A stretch of 64,000 bases of DNA from G963677485 sp942492855 (GCA_942492855.1 OW818647.1:806001-870000); one strand, 5' to 3'. Positions 19,357-29,124 are shown, numbered from the stretch's first letter. Translations and numbers: made by a program. The notes: generated from the sequence alone by a model not told the origin.

Positions 19357-21654
19357 ATGCGGTTTCGGATATGTTCCTGCCTCGCCACAATAGCCACCCT
19401 GCTCATGACGGTTCACCCTACATGGGCACAGATGGCCAAACCACCTGCGGACCTGCTGCCGGATGTGCCCGCCAGCTTTACGCGCTTCGTGATGCCCAAC
19501 CAGCCCGAAGTGGCGCAACTCTTCAACCGCTACACCTGGTATTTCTGGAACAGCCGTGTGTATAACAACAACGTGATGTTCTACCAGGAATACATGACCA
19601 TGGCGGACATGTGGCTGAACGAGGCGATCGATCCGCGCCGCAAGATCAGCATCCAGGACGCCCGCCGTGATGACCTGGCCACCTCACTGATCCACCGAAG
19701 CGGGTATGTACACACGCAGCAGCACTACAGCCATGCCAATGACTGGGGATGGGTGTTTCCGCTATGGCAGCAAAGCCAGGTGTTCACTCCGGGCGACCCA
19801 ACGAACATCTACCAGAAGAACACCACATACGGCTGGTGCTTCCAGAACACGATACCGCCGTGGTGGATCGATGGTGCGTATCTAGTGACGTGGCCTGGCC
19901 TGCAGCAGGATGCATATGGCGAATCCGCCACCCGTAAATGGGAACTGTCCGACCTGAAGAGTAGCGGTATTCAAGAAGAGAGGTGGCATCTTGAATCCAC
20001 TGGTCCAAACCCGACGATCACCTCGCCTGCCGATGTGCAGTTACAGGCGTTCCAGTGCCCGTACCTGCAGATACGGTGGTTAAGGGAATTGCCGTCGGGC
20101 CAAAATCCCAAAGCGGTCATCGAGTGGATGCGGGTCGGTGATAAACAGTTTTCCTCTGAGAGAAGTGTTCAATTCGACGCCGTGTCGGAAACTACGGAAC
20201 TTGAGAAGCAGATCGGGTTCATCGCCACGGATACCATCATGGGAACATGGGAAACAACCTGGCACAGCATCGTGCCCATGTTCAAACATCCCAAGTGGAA
20301 CGGCAAAATCACCAGGTTCCGTATCAGGTTGTCACCCGGCTCTGAACAGGCGAAGTTCCAGATCGACAGCATCTTCACATGCTACGACACGCGCCATTCT
20401 ATCAACAACCCGCTGTTCGTGATGGGATCCTGGAACGTCTACCGCTGGTCAGGTGATTTGGATTTCCTCCGAAAGCAGGTTGACCGTATGCGCATCGCGT
20501 GCAAATACCAGATGGAGCAAATGGGCGGCCTGAAATATAACCATATCCGAAATACCTGGCCCGGGCACGACGGTCTGCCAGGCTGGAGCGTCGACGACAC
20601 CAAGCCCGGTAAACGCGTGATTCATGGCGGAAACGGCATCGGCAACAACTACTACGACTTGGTGCCCTTCGGTTGGGATGACGCCTACGCCACCAGCCAG
20701 TATTACGCGATGTTGAAAACCATGGAGAAAGTCGAACGTCTGGTGGCCAAACATCCGGAGTGGAAAATCCAAAAACGCGTGATATTCTACAGTCCGGATT
20801 TCCTGGCCAAACACGCCGCCCAGGTTAAGCAGACCGCCAACAAGCTGTTCTGGAACGACAAGACCGGGCGGTTCATCGGCTCCATCTCCAAGGATGGCAA
20901 GCGTCACGACTACGGCTTTACTTTCGTCAACCAGGACGCCATCTGGTATGACATCGCCAGCCCGGAGCACGCCAGGGAGATCATGGACTGGATCACGGGC
21001 AAGCGCATTGTGGCCGGTGATACCTCGCAAGGAACCGACATCTACCGGTTTGAGTTCGGCCCTCGCGCCACCACTAAACGCAATGTGGAATGGTATGGTC
21101 AAGGCTGGTATTACCCTGAGCAGATACCGTGGGGAGGCCAGATTCAAGACGGCGGCGCAGTGCTGGGGTTCGCGTTCTATGACCTTTGGGCACGCATGAA
21201 GGTGTACGGCATCGACAACGCCTGGCAGCAGTTTGAGCGCATTGCCAACTACGAGAAGGCGGTTATAGCCGCGGGTGGATACCGCAAATTCTACGCGGAC
21301 GGCACCAAGGGCACCACCATGCAGGGTGGAGGTCAGCCCGGCGGTATCGGCGTAGACCAGGAGTTTCTGGAGAGCGCTGTGCTGCCTGCTTTCATCGTGA
21401 ATGGCTTCCTGGGCATTGAGCCAGACGGCGAAAATCTGGTGATCAAGCCTCGACTGCCGAAGGCGTGTCCCACGATCGGCATTCAAAAGATGCGCTACCG
21501 TGGCTGCACCTGGAACATCCAGGCCGACGGTTCACAGATCATCGTGGAGCTGCTGGACAAGCCCTCGCAGCCCATCAGTGTGTGCTGGCATAAGGGCTCG
21601 AAGTTGATGAGCCACACATTCAAAGCACCCGGGTTAGTCAGGTTAATCCGGTAG
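19357..21654 (+). CDS. Secreted (alpha/alpha)6-type glycosidase-like protein
   Basis: A 765-aa exported protein. Signal peptide about 1-27 (CSCLATIATLLMTVHPTWA). A beta-rich N-terminal half precedes a helical catalytic-type domain with WNVYRWSGDLDFLRKQVDRM, GGNGIGNNYYDLVPFGWDDA and WYGQGWYYPEQIPWGGQIQD, which recalls GH63/GH78-like barrels. A C-terminal beta segment ends the protein. Acidic residues in FGWDDAYATS and WGGQIQDGG may be catalytic, but that is a guess. ATG 19357 has AAGGAG 7 nt upstream; the frame is open from 19177 through repeat DNA and is not coding there. Substrate unknown. Confidence 0.85.
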   Translation: MRFRICSCLATIATLLMTVHPTWAQMAKPPADLLPDVPASFTRFVMPNQPEVAQLFNRYTWYFWNSRVYNNNVMFYQEYMTMADMWLNEAIDPRRKISIQDARRDDLATSLIHRSGYVHTQQHYSHANDWGWVFPLWQQSQVFTPGDPTNIYQKNTTYGWCFQNTIPPWWIDGAYLVTWPGLQQDAYGESATRKWELSDLKSSGIQEERWHLESTGPNPTITSPADVQLQAFQCPYLQIRWLRELPSGQNPKAVIEWMRVGDKQFSSERSVQFDAVSETTELEKQIGFIATDTIMGTWETTWHSIVPMFKHPKWNGKITRFRIRLSPGSEQAKFQIDSIFTCYDTRHSINNPLFVMGSWNVYRWSGDLDFLRKQVDRMRIACKYQMEQMGGLKYNHIRNTWPGHDGLPGWSVDDTKPGKRVIHGGNGIGNNYYDLVPFGWDDAYATSQYYAMLKTMEKVERLVAKHPEWKIQKRVIFYSPDFLAKHAAQVKQTANKLFWNDKTGRFIGSISKDGKRHDYGFTFVNQDAIWYDIASPEHAREIMDWITGKRIVAGDTSQGTDIYRFEFGPRATTKRNVEWYGQGWYYPEQIPWGGQIQDGGAVLGFAFYDLWARMKVYGIDNAWQQFERIANYEKAVIAAGGYRKFYADGTKGTTMQGGGQPGGIGVDQEFLESAVLPAFIVNGFLGIEPDGENLVIKPRLPKACPTIGIQKMRYRGCTWNIQADGSQIIVELLDKPSQPISVCWHKGSKLMSHTFKAPGLVRLIR

Positions 21655-21735
21655 GGGCGGTTCGCGAACCGCCCTTCCATGTGACCGGCGGTCGCCCACA
21701 TATGCCGACAAGGGCGACCGCCGGTCGCCCCTACA
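21653..21735. repeat. GTAGGGGCG palindrome pair
   Basis: GTAGGGGCGGTTCGCGAACCGCCC is followed by a second palindrome built on GGGCGACCGCCGGTCGCCCC and closed by CTAC. The first bases overlap the stop of the preceding gene. It probably also works as the 3' hairpin of that transcript. Confidence 0.75.
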
Positions 21736-21783
21736 CGATCGGTCTGATCCGTCCCATCCGTCCAATAAAAAACAGGAGACCAT

Positions 21784-22377
21784 ATGCCAACCGAGATAAT
21801 ACTAGCTTCCGCTTCGCCACGCCGCACTGAGCTGCTATCCCAACTGGGGGTGCGGTTCCGCGTGCTCCCAGCCGATGTGGATGAGACCATTAATGATGCC
21901 CTTAACCCAGCCGAGATGGTGCGGGTTCTAGCTAAGCGTAAGGCTGAAGCGATTGCCGACCAATACCCCGATTCGCTGGTGCTGGGTGCTGACACGCTAG
22001 TCGCTTACCAGCAGCATGTGCTGGGCAAGCCCGATGACGCGGCCCACGCCCTGCAGATGCTCCATTTGCTCAATGGCCAATGCCATCAGGTTCATACCGG
22101 CATCGCGTTGATTTGCCACACTCAAGGGGTGATGGTGGTGAAGTCGGAATCCACCGATGTCCACTTCCGGCACGTAGACGCAGGTTTGCTCCAGCGTTAT
22201 GTGGCAACCGGTGAGCCGATGGACAAAGCCGGTGCTTATGCCATCCAAGGCTACGGTGCAGCGTTGGTAGAACGGGTATGTGGCTGCTACAACAACGTAG
22301 TGGGTTTGCCTACCGCGCTGCTGTGCCGTGAGCTGAAGTTACTGGGGATTGCGTTGCTACCAAAACGAAGCTCGTGA
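21784..22377 (+). CDS. maf: Maf-like nucleoside triphosphate pyrophosphatase
   Basis: A 197-aa Maf protein, a cytosolic house-cleaning enzyme that hydrolyses non-canonical or dTTP/UTP-type nucleotides to monophosphates. LASASPRRTELL (residues 7-18) is the family signature; VDET, KRKAEA and LGADTLV follow, then the metal-binding region around GKPDD. IQGYGAALVERVCGCYNNVVGLP is the typical C-terminal motif. ATG 21784 has CAGGAG upstream. It lies 115 bp before the broken trans-sulfuration gene on the same strand. Whether it is the dTTP/UTP (YhdE) or the m7GTP type is unclear. Confidence 0.95.
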   Translation: MPTEIILASASPRRTELLSQLGVRFRVLPADVDETINDALNPAEMVRVLAKRKAEAIADQYPDSLVLGADTLVAYQQHVLGKPDDAAHALQMLHLLNGQCHQVHTGIALICHTQGVMVVKSESTDVHFRHVDAGLLQRYVATGEPMDKAGAYAIQGYGAALVERVCGCYNNVVGLPTALLCRELKLLGIALLPKRSS

Positions 22378-22492
22378 GTCCGACGAAACCAAGGAACAGC
22401 CTGGCATGTATAATAAACTCGGTGCATCCTGCAGTTGCGAGGTGTGCCAACGGTTTGTATCGGGTACCTTTTCCTGAAAGGAGACGAACATA

Positions 22493-22906
22493 GTGAACAC
22501 CCCTGACCCAACAAAAAAAGACGAGACCAACACGCAACCTTACGGTGACCGCACCATTGCCATCCACGCTGGAGAAGCACCTGACCCCATCACCCACGCC
22601 TCGGCACCCAATCTGGTGATGTCCACCACATTTGTGGTCGATGCCAGCGCGGCCTTTTCGGCAGAAGCGATGGGCGATGATCCTGGCTATGCCTACACGC
22701 GCTGGGGAAACCCCACGGTCAGCCAGCTTGAGCAAAAGCTAGCGGCAATGGAGGGAGCCGAGACTGCCGTGGCGTTTGGCAGTGGGATGGCAGCGATGTT
22801 CGGGCTGCTCCTTCACACCCTAAAATCCGGTGACCATGCGGTAATCAGCGATGTCGCCTATGCCGCTGTTTCCGAAAGTACAAACCGTCACTGGGCATCA
22901 CGGTGA
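22493..22906 (+). CDS. Trans-sulfuration enzyme, N-terminal fragment (frameshifted)
   Basis: A 137-aa N-terminal part of a Cys/Met-metabolism PLP enzyme (cystathionine gamma-synthase/lyase or methionine gamma-lyase type). TIAIHAGE, APNLVMSTTF, YAYTRWGNPTV (PLP-phosphate Tyr and Arg) and AVAFGSGMAA are family motifs. Reading ends after SDVAYAAVSE in a few unrelated residues and TGA at 22904. The rest continues in another frame from 22903, and about 10 bp appear missing at the junction by comparison with the usual family spacing. GTG 22493 has AAAGGAG upstream. It lacks the catalytic Lys, so is inactive alone. It could be a pseudogene, an assembly error, or a split gene. Confidence 0.85.
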   Translation: MNTPDPTKKDETNTQPYGDRTIAIHAGEAPDPITHASAPNLVMSTTFVVDASAAFSAEAMGDDPGYAYTRWGNPTVSQLEQKLAAMEGAETAVAFGSGMAAMFGLLLHTLKSGDHAVISDVAYAAVSESTNRHWASR

Positions 22907-23718
22907 CGCGTGTGGATACCTCAGACCCTGAAAATGTTCGCCGTGCGATGACACCAAGCACCCGCCTGGTACACATCGAAACACCGTGCAACCCCATCAT
23001 GCGGCTGACCGACATCGCCGCTGTGGCGGAAGTGACCCATGCGGGCGGAGCACTGCTGTCCGTCGATTCGACTTTCGCTACCCCTGCGGCCACGAAGCCT
23101 CTGGAGCTGGGTGCTGACTTTGTGGTCCACTCGCTCACCAAATACCTTGGCGGACATGGCGACGCATTGGGCGGGGCGATCTTGGGTTCGAAGGAACTGG
23201 TGAACGGCATCCGCCGATCAACAGCCCTGCGCCTGGGCGGAATACTGAGCCCATTCAACGCGTGGCTTATCATGCGCGGGCTAGCTACCTTCCCGCTGCG
23301 CATGAGGGCGCACGAGGATAGCGCGCTCAAAATCGCCAAGTGGCTGGAGAGCAACCCTCATGTGAAGCGCGTGATGTACCCCGGCTTGCCATCGCACCCG
23401 CAGTATGAGCTCGCTTGCCGACAGATGAAGAACTTTTCGGGCATGATCACCTTCCAGTTGGAGAACGGAGCGGCCGCGGCGCATGTACTCGCCGATCATA
23501 TGCACGTGATTCACTACGCGGTTTCGTTAGGGCACCACCGGTCGCTGATCTTCTATCTCGGCACCGACGACCTGCTGCAGACCACCTTCAAGCTGGACGC
23601 AGACCAACTCACTTGCTGGCGGACCTACGCTGGCGACGGCGTCTTCCGCTTCTCCGTGGGGCTTGAAGACCCAGAGGACTTGATCGCAGACCTCGAAGGG
23701 GCGTTCGCACACCTGTAG
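22903..23718 (+). CDS. Trans-sulfuration enzyme, C-terminal fragment (frameshifted)
   Basis: A 271-aa C-terminal part of the same PLP enzyme. VTRVDTSDPENVRRAM through VHIETPCNPIMRLTDI, then HSLTKYLGGHGDALGG holding the Schiff-base Lys, and a full C-terminal domain (SVGLEDPEDLIADLEGAF). The first possible codon is GTG 22903, which overlaps the TGA of the N-terminal piece as GTGA. That 4-bp overlap would allow re-initiation, yet it has no ribosome-binding site. All residues after the break are well kept, so the lesion is recent or an error. A natural two-subunit enzyme is possible but unlikely. Confidence 0.85.
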   Translation: MTRVDTSDPENVRRAMTPSTRLVHIETPCNPIMRLTDIAAVAEVTHAGGALLSVDSTFATPAATKPLELGADFVVHSLTKYLGGHGDALGGAILGSKELVNGIRRSTALRLGGILSPFNAWLIMRGLATFPLRMRAHEDSALKIAKWLESNPHVKRVMYPGLPSHPQYELACRQMKNFSGMITFQLENGAAAAHVLADHMHVIHYAVSLGHHRSLIFYLGTDDLLQTTFKLDADQLTCWRTYAGDGVFRFSVGLEDPEDLIADLEGAFAHL

Positions 23719-23743
23719 CGAGTGTTCACAAGAGCCGGGTGAT

Positions 23744-24400
23744 ATGAGGCCAAACAAGCTGCTATTAACAGCGCACTCTGGTGCGGAAGGGACCAAGCCG
23801 AACTCGCTTGAATACCTCCGCACCGCGGTGGCGTATCACCCCGATATCATCGAGGTTGATCTTAGCCTCGATAAGAACGGCCAGCGTGTGATCTCCCACG
23901 ACCATCCGCCCAGTTTAGATGCAGTGCCGTTCGAGAGTGTTCTGGATCATATGGCGAATCATAGCTATATGTTGAATATCGACGTGAAACAGCGCGAGGC
24001 TGTCGTCGGCCTGGAAGACGAGCTGGAATCCCACAACCTTCTTGACAGGTGCTTCCTCACTGGCCTGAGTTTCGCCGACATCACGGCGCTGAGCCCACAT
24101 ATAACTGGCGTTCGGTATCTCGTCAACCTCGTACCCCTTGAGACCGTCGTGCCTGATCTTCAAAGTGCCACCTATTGCCAAGCGTTGTGCGCAAAAATGC
24201 AGGCAGCAGGTGCCTTTGGGCTTAACATCAACTACCACCTTCTCACCCTCGAATTGTCCCATGCCGCGGCACAGGCCGGGTTGAAGCTCTATGTCTGGAC
24301 CGTAGACCAGCGCAGCGACATGCTCCACATGGTTGATATGGGGGTGGATTCCATCACCACCAACTGCCTGCTGACCGCTGTGAATGCTCTTAACCGCTAA
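23744..24400 (+). CDS. Glycerophosphodiester phosphodiesterase-like protein
   Basis: A 218-aa TIM-barrel protein of the GDPD type, which hydrolyses glycerophosphodiesters to glycerol-3-phosphate and an alcohol. TAHSGAEGTKPNSLEYL replaces the usual HRG...PENT start, so the first catalytic His is kept but not the Arg. IIEVDLSLDKNGQRVISHDHP supplies the E-x-D metal pair and the second His. LNIDVK and LYVWTVDQRSDMLHMVDMG complete the barrel. No signal peptide. It starts 25 bp after the PLP fragment and is probably in the same transcript, convergent with the next gene. It may have an altered substrate given the changed motif. Confidence 0.85.
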   Translation: MRPNKLLLTAHSGAEGTKPNSLEYLRTAVAYHPDIIEVDLSLDKNGQRVISHDHPPSLDAVPFESVLDHMANHSYMLNIDVKQREAVVGLEDELESHNLLDRCFLTGLSFADITALSPHITGVRYLVNLVPLETVVPDLQSATYCQALCAKMQAAGAFGLNINYHLLTLELSHAAAQAGLKLYVWTVDQRSDMLHMVDMGVDSITTNCLLTAVNALNR

Positions 24401-24424
24401 CCCAGACCATCCGCACAACTGAAG

Positions 24425-26551
24425 CTATTTCGCTGCCCGCAGCACCAGCATCACGGCAGACCGAGCTGGCAGGGTGATCGTGCTCTTCAGCACCTCACCA
24501 GACAGCTTGGTGTCAGCACATACACCTGCAGGATACAAAGATGACAGTTTGACATCACCTTTTCCAATTCCGGCATTTCGTCTGTCAACTTCAAAAGTGG
24601 CCTGCTGTAGCTCGGTGTGAAGGTTTATTAACGCTAACCCGAGGGAGCCATCGGGTGCTTTCCAGAGGCTCCCCTGGACCGATGGCCAGTCGATGGGGAT
24701 TTCGGATCCGAAGTTTCGCCAAGTGGTTGTATAGCGTGCAAAATCCCCTATCAACTTCGGCGCACGGAGCATCTCACCTAGTGCCATATAGTCGCTTGCG
24801 GCATATCTAGCCTGTGCACATTCACGCTTGAATTGGGTGGTTTCGGGTTGCTGTTCGGTGGCCGGTGTACCATTCCATCCGATCTGTACCCCCCACAGAT
24901 ACTGTGTGGCGAATTTGGCGATCCACTCTCGCTCTTCGTAGAAGAAGAAGCCAAAACTTAAGCGGTATCCCGAATAGACCATCTGCCAAATAGGAGTGAG
25001 AAATGGCGCACCTTCGTTGCATCGAAGGTATAAATCAAAATCATACGGCTCAGCCGCGCTTTCGGTCGTCAAGAAGACATTCTTCTTTACAGATGCTGCA
25101 GATTTCCTGATGTTTTGGATAGCTGTCTTATAACCTGAAACCCAATAACAGCCTCCACCAAGAGGGTGACCGTGGTTTGGATTGAAACACAGCGCAGGCG
25201 GCATGGCAGCTACCTGGTCGCAGTAAATACCGTCCACATTCAGATCGCGAGTCATCTTCACCGCAAGATCATTAAACCTGTTCTGCCAATAACTGGTGGC
25301 CGGGCACATTGGCCCCATTTGGCGTTCGTTATCTTCAATTTCCGTGATCGGGACACCGTCTGGACCGGTCGCAGCATATTGCGAGGCATTTTCTCTGCTC
25401 CACGAATCGCTCAGCCTGTCCATCAAACGCAGGTTGATATAAGGCATTGCCTTCGCTCCAAGCGAATGCAACTGCTCCACATAATCACGCACATTCGAAT
25501 ATGGCGGCCAGAACTCAGGGTAACGGTGATCAAACGGAATCTGGTGCCAGTGATACATGTGCACGGCTGCTGGCGTTCCCACATTCTTGATGTCGGCCTC
25601 AATCTTCTCCATGTTCTCATCGGTCATGCCATGAAAACCAGCCCAATAAGGCATTCGCTTCATAGAATCGGAGATATCAGTGCGCTTTGCCAGGGGCTTC
25701 TTACCCTTCATCCAATCTGAGTTTGCCAACACCCATTTTCGATAGAACTTCGCAGCGTTCACCCAGTCACCAGTCAAGATTCCCACTACGCAGGGATAGG
25801 GCTGAGTGTAATTCTGACCGGGAACTCCCATATTCGGTGGCATCTGGGTGATCTCATATGATATGTGGCCTGCATCCTGTGTGTGTGACAAGCGCATACC
25901 CTTCACATAGGCCTTGGGGTCATGGGTAGCAAGATACAGACAGGAGCCTTTGTCAGAGATCGAAGCAAATTGCATCGAATAGAGGCAGCTCGGATATATC
26001 CCGTCGAATCCGAAATTGGTGTCATGTATCGGGTCATCAAATATCTGCCCCATCCCAAAGGGGACGGCTGCCTGTCCTGTGTATTCCACGCTCAGTCCGA
26101 CGATCTTAGGGAACTTGACCAGCCACACACCAAGTTTCCGGGAGCGGCTGTCCACATGGATCCGCCAGTCAGTCATCGAGTCTTTCATGGCTGTGATCGT
26201 CACTGTGACATCGAGGGCGTTCGGCTCATCGGACACCGCGAGGCCTGTCCACGTCATCACCACCCGTTTTCTATCGCCTATGATGTGCGCCAATTTCACA
26301 TCGGACTCATGTAAGGTGACAGCACTTTTTCCGTCGCCATCGGGGCTTCTCAGTTCGATGCTCCACAGGCTGTGTGCTGGATTCGTGCCCGCCAAGAATG
26401 AATACCCATGGTCTCTATCTGAAATTTCAACCAAACTACCCGATGAATTCAAACCGATCACCGTCCGCCCGCTGAAGAGGCTCGTCGATTCACTTACGGC
26501 TGACAAGATCATCAATCCTGAAATTATGAAACCTAATAACATCAAACGCAT
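24425..26551 (-). CDS. DUF6259-like secreted glycosidase-related protein
   Basis: A 708-aa exported protein. Signal peptide about 1-23 (LMLLGFIISGLMILSAVS). A beta-sandwich of about 230 residues leads into a TIM-barrel-like region with HMYHWHQIPFDHRYPEFWPP, VDGIYCDQVAAMPP, HGHPLGGGCYWVSGY and LTTESAAEPYDF, then a C-terminal beta domain. From memory these blocks match proteins carrying DUF6259; the Asp in YCDQ and Glu in TTESAAE are plausible catalytic acids. ATG 26551 has GGAGC upstream; the frame opens further to 26692 without a signal. Convergent with the GDPD-like gene. Substrate unknown. Confidence 0.82.
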   Translation of the reverse strand: MRLMLLGFIISGLMILSAVSESTSLFSGRTVIGLNSSGSLVEISDRDHGYSFLAGTNPAHSLWSIELRSPDGDGKSAVTLHESDVKLAHIIGDRKRVVMTWTGLAVSDEPNALDVTVTITAMKDSMTDWRIHVDSRSRKLGVWLVKFPKIVGLSVEYTGQAAVPFGMGQIFDDPIHDTNFGFDGIYPSCLYSMQFASISDKGSCLYLATHDPKAYVKGMRLSHTQDAGHISYEITQMPPNMGVPGQNYTQPYPCVVGILTGDWVNAAKFYRKWVLANSDWMKGKKPLAKRTDISDSMKRMPYWAGFHGMTDENMEKIEADIKNVGTPAAVHMYHWHQIPFDHRYPEFWPPYSNVRDYVEQLHSLGAKAMPYINLRLMDRLSDSWSRENASQYAATGPDGVPITEIEDNERQMGPMCPATSYWQNRFNDLAVKMTRDLNVDGIYCDQVAAMPPALCFNPNHGHPLGGGCYWVSGYKTAIQNIRKSAASVKKNVFLTTESAAEPYDFDLYLRCNEGAPFLTPIWQMVYSGYRLSFGFFFYEEREWIAKFATQYLWGVQIGWNGTPATEQQPETTQFKRECAQARYAASDYMALGEMLRAPKLIGDFARYTTTWRNFGSEIPIDWPSVQGSLWKAPDGSLGLALINLHTELQQATFEVDRRNAGIGKGDVKLSSLYPAGVCADTKLSGEVLKSTITLPARSAVMLVLRAAK

Positions 26552-26870
26552 TTTTCTAGCTCCATTCCATCTACGGCCCGAGAGCCTGCTGTGGAGACGA
26601 GTGAACATGCAGTAGCAGTAACTCAACATCATAATAACTATAGCAAAGCGGCAATTCTCAAACAACCGACAGTGCTGAGTGATTCGGTTCACCGCTGGAA
26701 TAGGCCATGGGTCGGGTCGTCACAGCATGCGCAGTGACCGTCTGGGCAAGGTACCCCAAGGGTGGAGATCAAGAACTCTATGCATCAGCAAAAGCAGTCG
26801 TCGCATCTCCGACGCGGTTTTCCGTGCCGGATGCTATTATGCTGCGATGGCGGGCCGTGTCATGTTTGTG

Positions 26871-26879
26871 TGTTATAAT
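26871..26879 (+). promoter_or_regulatory. Extended -10 promoter for the RCC1/dockerin genes
   Basis: TGTTATAAT fits the extended -10 form TGnTATAAT. A start near 26886 would give a leader of about 56 bp to TTG 26942. The rest of the 26552-26941 gap shows no gene and must also hold the promoter of the divergent DUF6259-like gene. Confidence 0.5.
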
Positions 26880-26941
26880 GAGCATGACAAAATCGATATA
26901 CGAGCATCGCAAAGGTGAGCTCAGATTGGCAGAGGTATAAT

Positions 26942-29116
26942 TTGGCAGAATCATACAATCGCAGGAAAAGAGATGCAGGCTTAGGTCACTACCATTATTT
27001 ATGGATGGCGTGGCTGATGCTGCTCATCGCGTATGCATCAGTTGCCCAAGCTGGGACGATTGAGGCTTGGGGACGGCAACGCCTGCTACCAGGTGATCTC
27101 TCAGGTTTTACCGCTGTCGCCGCCGGTGCGGCTCATACGGCAGCGCTAAAGACAGACGGAACGGTAAGCTGCTGGGGCGACAACAGTGATGGCCAATGTA
27201 CACTCCCTACTCCGAGCCCTGTCTTTCAAGCGATTTCGGCCGGAGGTTACCATACAGTCGGTATCAAGCGTGACAGCACCGTGTACTGCTGGGGCAGAAA
27301 TGACTACGGGCAGTGTACCCCACCCGCGCTCAACATTGATTTTATGGCTGTGGCAGCAGGTGCTGAGCATACCATTGGTTTGAAAAGTAACGGCACTGTG
27401 GCATGCTGGGGCCGAAGCTACTACGGTGACACCACTGTACCAGCACCTAACAGCAACTTTGCAGCGGTATCTGCAGGCGACTACCATTCGGTTGGGCTCA
27501 AACAGGACGGTTCGGTGGTCTGTTGGGGAGATAACTCATACGGTCAATGCGGTGTTCCCCTGCCAAACGAGGATTTCATTGCTATAGACGCAGGTTCCAA
27601 CTATACTGTTGGGCTTAAGCGCGATGGCACCGTGGTCTGCTGGGGTGAAAATGATGATGCCCAATGCGATGTTCCCGTACCAAATGCGGATTTCATATCA
27701 GTGACGGCAGGACGGTATCACACAGTCGGCCTGAAGCGAGATGGCTCTGTTGTGGTCTGGGGAGACAACACCGATGGTCAAGCTGATGTGCCAGTGCCAA
27801 ACCATGACTTCATTGCCGTAACAGCAGGAGATTATCACACCGCGGGCCTCAAGAAGGACGGAACGGTGGTCTGTTGGGGATATGATGGCGACGCCGCGTG
27901 CAATGTCATCCAACCGAATGAGGATTTCACCAAGGTGGCCGTGGGAGATTCCCATGCGATTGGATTGAAGAGCGACGGCTCCCTGGTTCCTTTATATGGA
28001 TGGAACTACTCTGGTGAAAGCACCATTCCTGCGCCAAACCAGGATTTTACCGATGTCGCCGCCGGGTTGGATCATTCGGTGGGGCTTAAACAAAACGGCA
28101 CATTAGTATGTTGGGGCAGTAATGCCAACAACATGAGCACGGTGCCAGCTCCCAATGCCGATTTCAAGGCCGTAGCCGCGGGATACATCAATACTATCGG
28201 CCTAAAAAAGAATGGCAACATAGTGATATGGGGCGAAAACTACACTTCTAGCGGAACTGTCATTTCACAGGTATTCACAGCAATAGCTGCTGGAGCATAT
28301 CATTCCGTCGGATTGAAGAGTGACGGTAGTGTGCAGTGCTGGGGCGGCAAAGACAAGGGGTTGCTGAAGCGAGACTACGGGCAATGCATTGTGCCGGCAC
28401 CGAATCAAAACTTCGTAGCGGTGGCAGGCGGATATCTGCATACCGTCGGACTGAAGAATGATGGCAGTGTCGTCTGCTGGGGCAATAATGCCAACGGCCA
28501 GCTTAATGTCCCTGCTCCAAACTCGCACTTTATCGCTGTGGCAGCCGGAAGCGGGCATTCCGTTGGGCTGAAGGATGATGGTACCGTAGTGAGTTGGGGC
28601 AACGGCGATGTCGTGCAGCAAAACATGGTCGCCCCAAACAGAGGGGTTGCTTCCATCGCCGCCTGCGGATTCCAAACGGTCGCTATCCGACCGACCTTCC
28701 AACTGGCAGGACAGATGCAGTTCGGGAATTTCAATGGTGATGCCGCAACGCGCCTGATCCACGGCACTCTATACAGCAGCTCCTATTTTGGGGCGGTCCA
28801 GGACATTAATATCCGCCCAAGTAGTGACGGCCAGTACACCTTTTCCACATACCTACAGCCACCTTATGACATCAGGGTGAGCAGCCCGCACTTCCTGGCA
28901 CTTAGGGTGAATGATATTGATCCTGCTCTGAGTTTAAACCTCTCGCTGGTCAACGGTGATGCCGATGGAGACGGACAGATCAATCTGTTCGATTTCGTGG
29001 TGCTCGATAGCCGCTTTGGCAGCAGTGACTCAATGGCTGACCTCGACGGTGATGGCAACGTGAACCTGTTTGACTATGTCGTGATCGACCAGAATTTCGG
29101 CGCGAAGGGTAACTAG
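26942..29116 (+). CDS. Secreted RCC1-repeat protein with C-terminal dockerin
   Basis: About 724 aa. N-terminal basic stretch and hydrophobic segment (YLWMAWLMLLIAYASVAQA) act as a signal. Thirteen full 39-residue RCC1-type repeats follow, of the form FxAVxAGxxHTVGLKxDGxVxCWGxN...VPxPN. A half repeat lies at each end (GTIEAWG before, VASIAACGFQTVAI after), making 14 units. A beta-sandwich segment precedes a type I dockerin with two Ca-binding loops (DADGDGQINLFD and ADLDGDGNVNLFD). Dockerins anchor proteins to cohesins. TTG 26942 has AGAGG upstream; GTG 26915 is an alternative. Paralogue follows 8 bp later. Confidence 0.88.
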   Translation: MAESYNRRKRDAGLGHYHYLWMAWLMLLIAYASVAQAGTIEAWGRQRLLPGDLSGFTAVAAGAAHTAALKTDGTVSCWGDNSDGQCTLPTPSPVFQAISAGGYHTVGIKRDSTVYCWGRNDYGQCTPPALNIDFMAVAAGAEHTIGLKSNGTVACWGRSYYGDTTVPAPNSNFAAVSAGDYHSVGLKQDGSVVCWGDNSYGQCGVPLPNEDFIAIDAGSNYTVGLKRDGTVVCWGENDDAQCDVPVPNADFISVTAGRYHTVGLKRDGSVVVWGDNTDGQADVPVPNHDFIAVTAGDYHTAGLKKDGTVVCWGYDGDAACNVIQPNEDFTKVAVGDSHAIGLKSDGSLVPLYGWNYSGESTIPAPNQDFTDVAAGLDHSVGLKQNGTLVCWGSNANNMSTVPAPNADFKAVAAGYINTIGLKKNGNIVIWGENYTSSGTVISQVFTAIAAGAYHSVGLKSDGSVQCWGGKDKGLLKRDYGQCIVPAPNQNFVAVAGGYLHTVGLKNDGSVVCWGNNANGQLNVPAPNSHFIAVAAGSGHSVGLKDDGTVVSWGNGDVVQQNMVAPNRGVASIAACGFQTVAIRPTFQLAGQMQFGNFNGDAATRLIHGTLYSSSYFGAVQDINIRPSSDGQYTFSTYLQPPYDIRVSSPHFLALRVNDIDPALSLNLSLVNGDADGDGQINLFDFVVLDSRFGSSDSMADLDGDGNVNLFDYVVIDQNFGAKGN

Positions 29117-29124
29117 CGGAGACT

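Noticed and set aside
20449..21486. 345-aa frame on the minus strand
   Set aside because: Antisense shadow of the secreted glycosidase at 19357-21654; no recognisable motifs.
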